Of a stretch of 5,458 bases of DNA, positions 4,801 through 5,458 are shown in pieces. The notes under the pieces are model-generated. The model saw only the letters and a program-made list of their open reading frames with translations. It was not told the origin of the DNA and made no database searches. This DNA comes from Candidatus Woesearchaeota archaeon (GTDB taxonomy: Archaea; Nanobdellota; Nanobdellia; Woesearchaeales; UBA10107): assembly GCA_013331965.1 (NCBI GenBank), contig DUFL01000012.1, positions 1-5,458 on the forward strand, given 5' to 3'. The position numbers and the translations under genes are program-made. The first letter of the stretch is position 1. Every line of letters starts with the position of its first letter.

Positions 4801-5060
4801 GATTTAGGTCTGCATCTGGATTTATAACTCTCAACACAGTCGGCTTTTATAATCTCCAGCGAACCTGAAACATCGGGGAATACTTTATATACCGCTTCAA
4901 AAGGTTTAATAGATGCTCTTTGATTACAACCGCAGTAGCAAGAAACTCTTGCTGAAGTAACGCTATCTTTTGTTTCTGGCAGTTCTTCTGTTTCGAGAAT
5001 TTGATTTACTCTGACTCCGATTTCAGAATGTCTTTTTCCTATTATTACCCGTTCAGTCAT
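4794..5060 (-). CDS. Small cysteine-containing protein, unknown function
   Basis: I do not recognise this 88-residue soluble protein. It has five cysteines: C41, C43 and C45 in the cluster CYCGCN, then C75 and C83 near the C-terminus. This could form a zinc or iron-sulfur site, although the C-x-C-x-C spacing matches no common zinc ribbon. The N-terminal half (about 1-35) is charged and has no signal peptide; residues 52-74 look like mixed strand and helix. The gene is supported by a TATA box 26 nt before its ATG, no in-frame alternatives, and tight packing (24 nt) before the methyltransferase gene, with which it may be partly co-transcribed. Confidence 0.65.
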   Translation of the reverse strand: MTERVIIGKRHSEIGVRVNQILETEELPETKDSVTSARVSCYCGCNQRASIKPFEAVYKVFPDVSGSLEIIKADCVESYKSRCRPKSF

Positions 5061-5081
5061 AGAACTTCACGTAAGGAACTA

Positions 5082-5089
5082 TTATTTAA
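5082..5089 (-). promoter_or_regulatory. TATA box of the small cysteine protein gene
   Basis: On the minus strand TTAAATAA is centred about 26 nt before the ATG at 5060. There is no Shine-Dalgarno site, consistent with leaderless translation. Confidence 0.65.
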
Positions 5090-5120
5090 GGCTTATGTTC
5101 ATAGATTAGTCCAGTCGCAG

Positions 5121-5166
5121 CACCCCGGCAAAATTATCTTCGTAATAATTACAAACTGATTAAAAG
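5121..5166 (-). repeat. Dispersed 3'-flank repeat, copy 4
   Basis: This is the best-preserved copy, about 45-90 nt past the gyrA stop codon. It contains the near-palindrome TTCGTAATAATTACAAA (5139-5155), which could form a hairpin in RNA. In the sense of gyrA it reads AT-rich first, then TTTTGCCGGGG. The remaining 5061-5209 gap holds only this repeat and the promoter of the next gene. Confidence 0.55.
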
Positions 5167-5209
5167 TCACTGCAATTCAACTTTTTATTCCACATAACTT
5201 ACTGGAAAA

Positions 5210-5458
5210 CTATTCACCCGCTATTTTCGTTGCAGAAACAACTTCATCTCCTTGCTCAAGTTTCATCATTCTGACTCCCTGCGTATTTCTGCCTATGATG
5301 TTGATTCCCTGCACAGGAGTTCTTATTGTAATTCCATTCTTGGAAATAATCATCAGTTCGTCATTATTATCGACACAAAGTGAAGTAACAACGTGTCCGT
5401 TCCTGTTAGAACACTGAATATTAATAACTCCAACACCGCCTCTTCCAATCAACCTGTA
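5210..5458 (-). CDS. gyrA: DNA gyrase subunit A, C-terminal fragment (window edge)
   Basis: These 82 residues are the last blade and tail of the GyrA C-terminal beta-pinwheel, which wraps DNA so that gyrase introduces negative supercoils using ATP. Recognisable segments are GRGGVGVINI, then ERNG-like SNRNGHVV, DELMIISKNG, and IIGRNTQGVRMMKLEQGDEVV, in the order found in bacterial GyrA. The protein ends in KIAGE shortly after the last strand, without the long acidic tail of E. coli. The 5' part lies beyond the window; the frame is open through the edge, and the TTG at 5452 is not a start. Gyrase in archaea is generally held to have come from bacteria. Confidence 0.95.
   Translation of the reverse strand, partial: YRLIGRGGVGVINIQCSNRNGHVVTSLCVDNNDELMIISKNGITIRTPVQGINIIGRNTQGVRMMKLEQGDEVVSATKIAGE

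Noticed and set aside
999..5074. Shared TCACGTAA at 999-1006 and 5067-5074
   Set aside because: Only 8 bases match, at different positions relative to promoters; probably chance.
1..5458. CRISPR array or insertion sequence
   Set aside because: No regularly spaced direct repeats, transposase, or terminal inverted repeats are visible.

Overview
The window reads as part of an AT-rich archaeal chromosome, most likely a small-genome DPANN-type lineage (Woesearchaeota/Pacearchaeota-like). This rests on archaeal Sec61-beta and NAC proteins, an RNase P RNA gene, a tRNA without an encoded CCA end, and TATA boxes about 26 nt upstream of several start codons, implying leaderless mRNAs. The lineage is inferred; no database search was possible. 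GC-rich islands in this AT-rich sequence mostly mark structured RNA.

Layout. 1-257: tRNA-His(GUG) on the minus strand with its own TATA box, then a gap with a repeat copy and a small hairpin. 258-794: a four-helix membrane protein, minus strand, with its own promoter. 795-1028: a GC-rich intergenic region with a candidate structured RNA, several inverted repeats and another repeat copy. 1029-1953: two overlapping genes for small helical proteins of unknown function. 2018-2851: rnpB, sec61-beta and nac in series on the minus strand, linking tRNA maturation, protein translocation and nascent-chain handling. 2952-3577: a VapBC-like toxin-antitoxin pair on the plus strand, divergent from rnpB. 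3667-4770: a THUMP-domain RNA methyltransferase. 4794-5060: a small cysteine-containing unknown protein. 5210-5458: the C-terminal end of DNA gyrase subunit A, cut by the window edge.

How the parts work together. Most of the region is housekeeping for tRNA and translation (tRNA-His, RNase P RNA, methyltransferase, NAC, Sec61-beta), with one accessory module (VapBC) beside the rnpB promoter. Start signals come in two styles: leaderless genes with a TATA box about 26 nt upstream, and second genes or the VapBC operon with Shine-Dalgarno sites.

The least expected signals are a dispersed 35-45 bp repeat that sits on the 3' side of genes, usually in gene-sense orientation (copies near 175, 859, 3570 and 5121), and a GC-rich RNA-like segment at 907-972 that an over-long reading of the membrane protein gene would hide.
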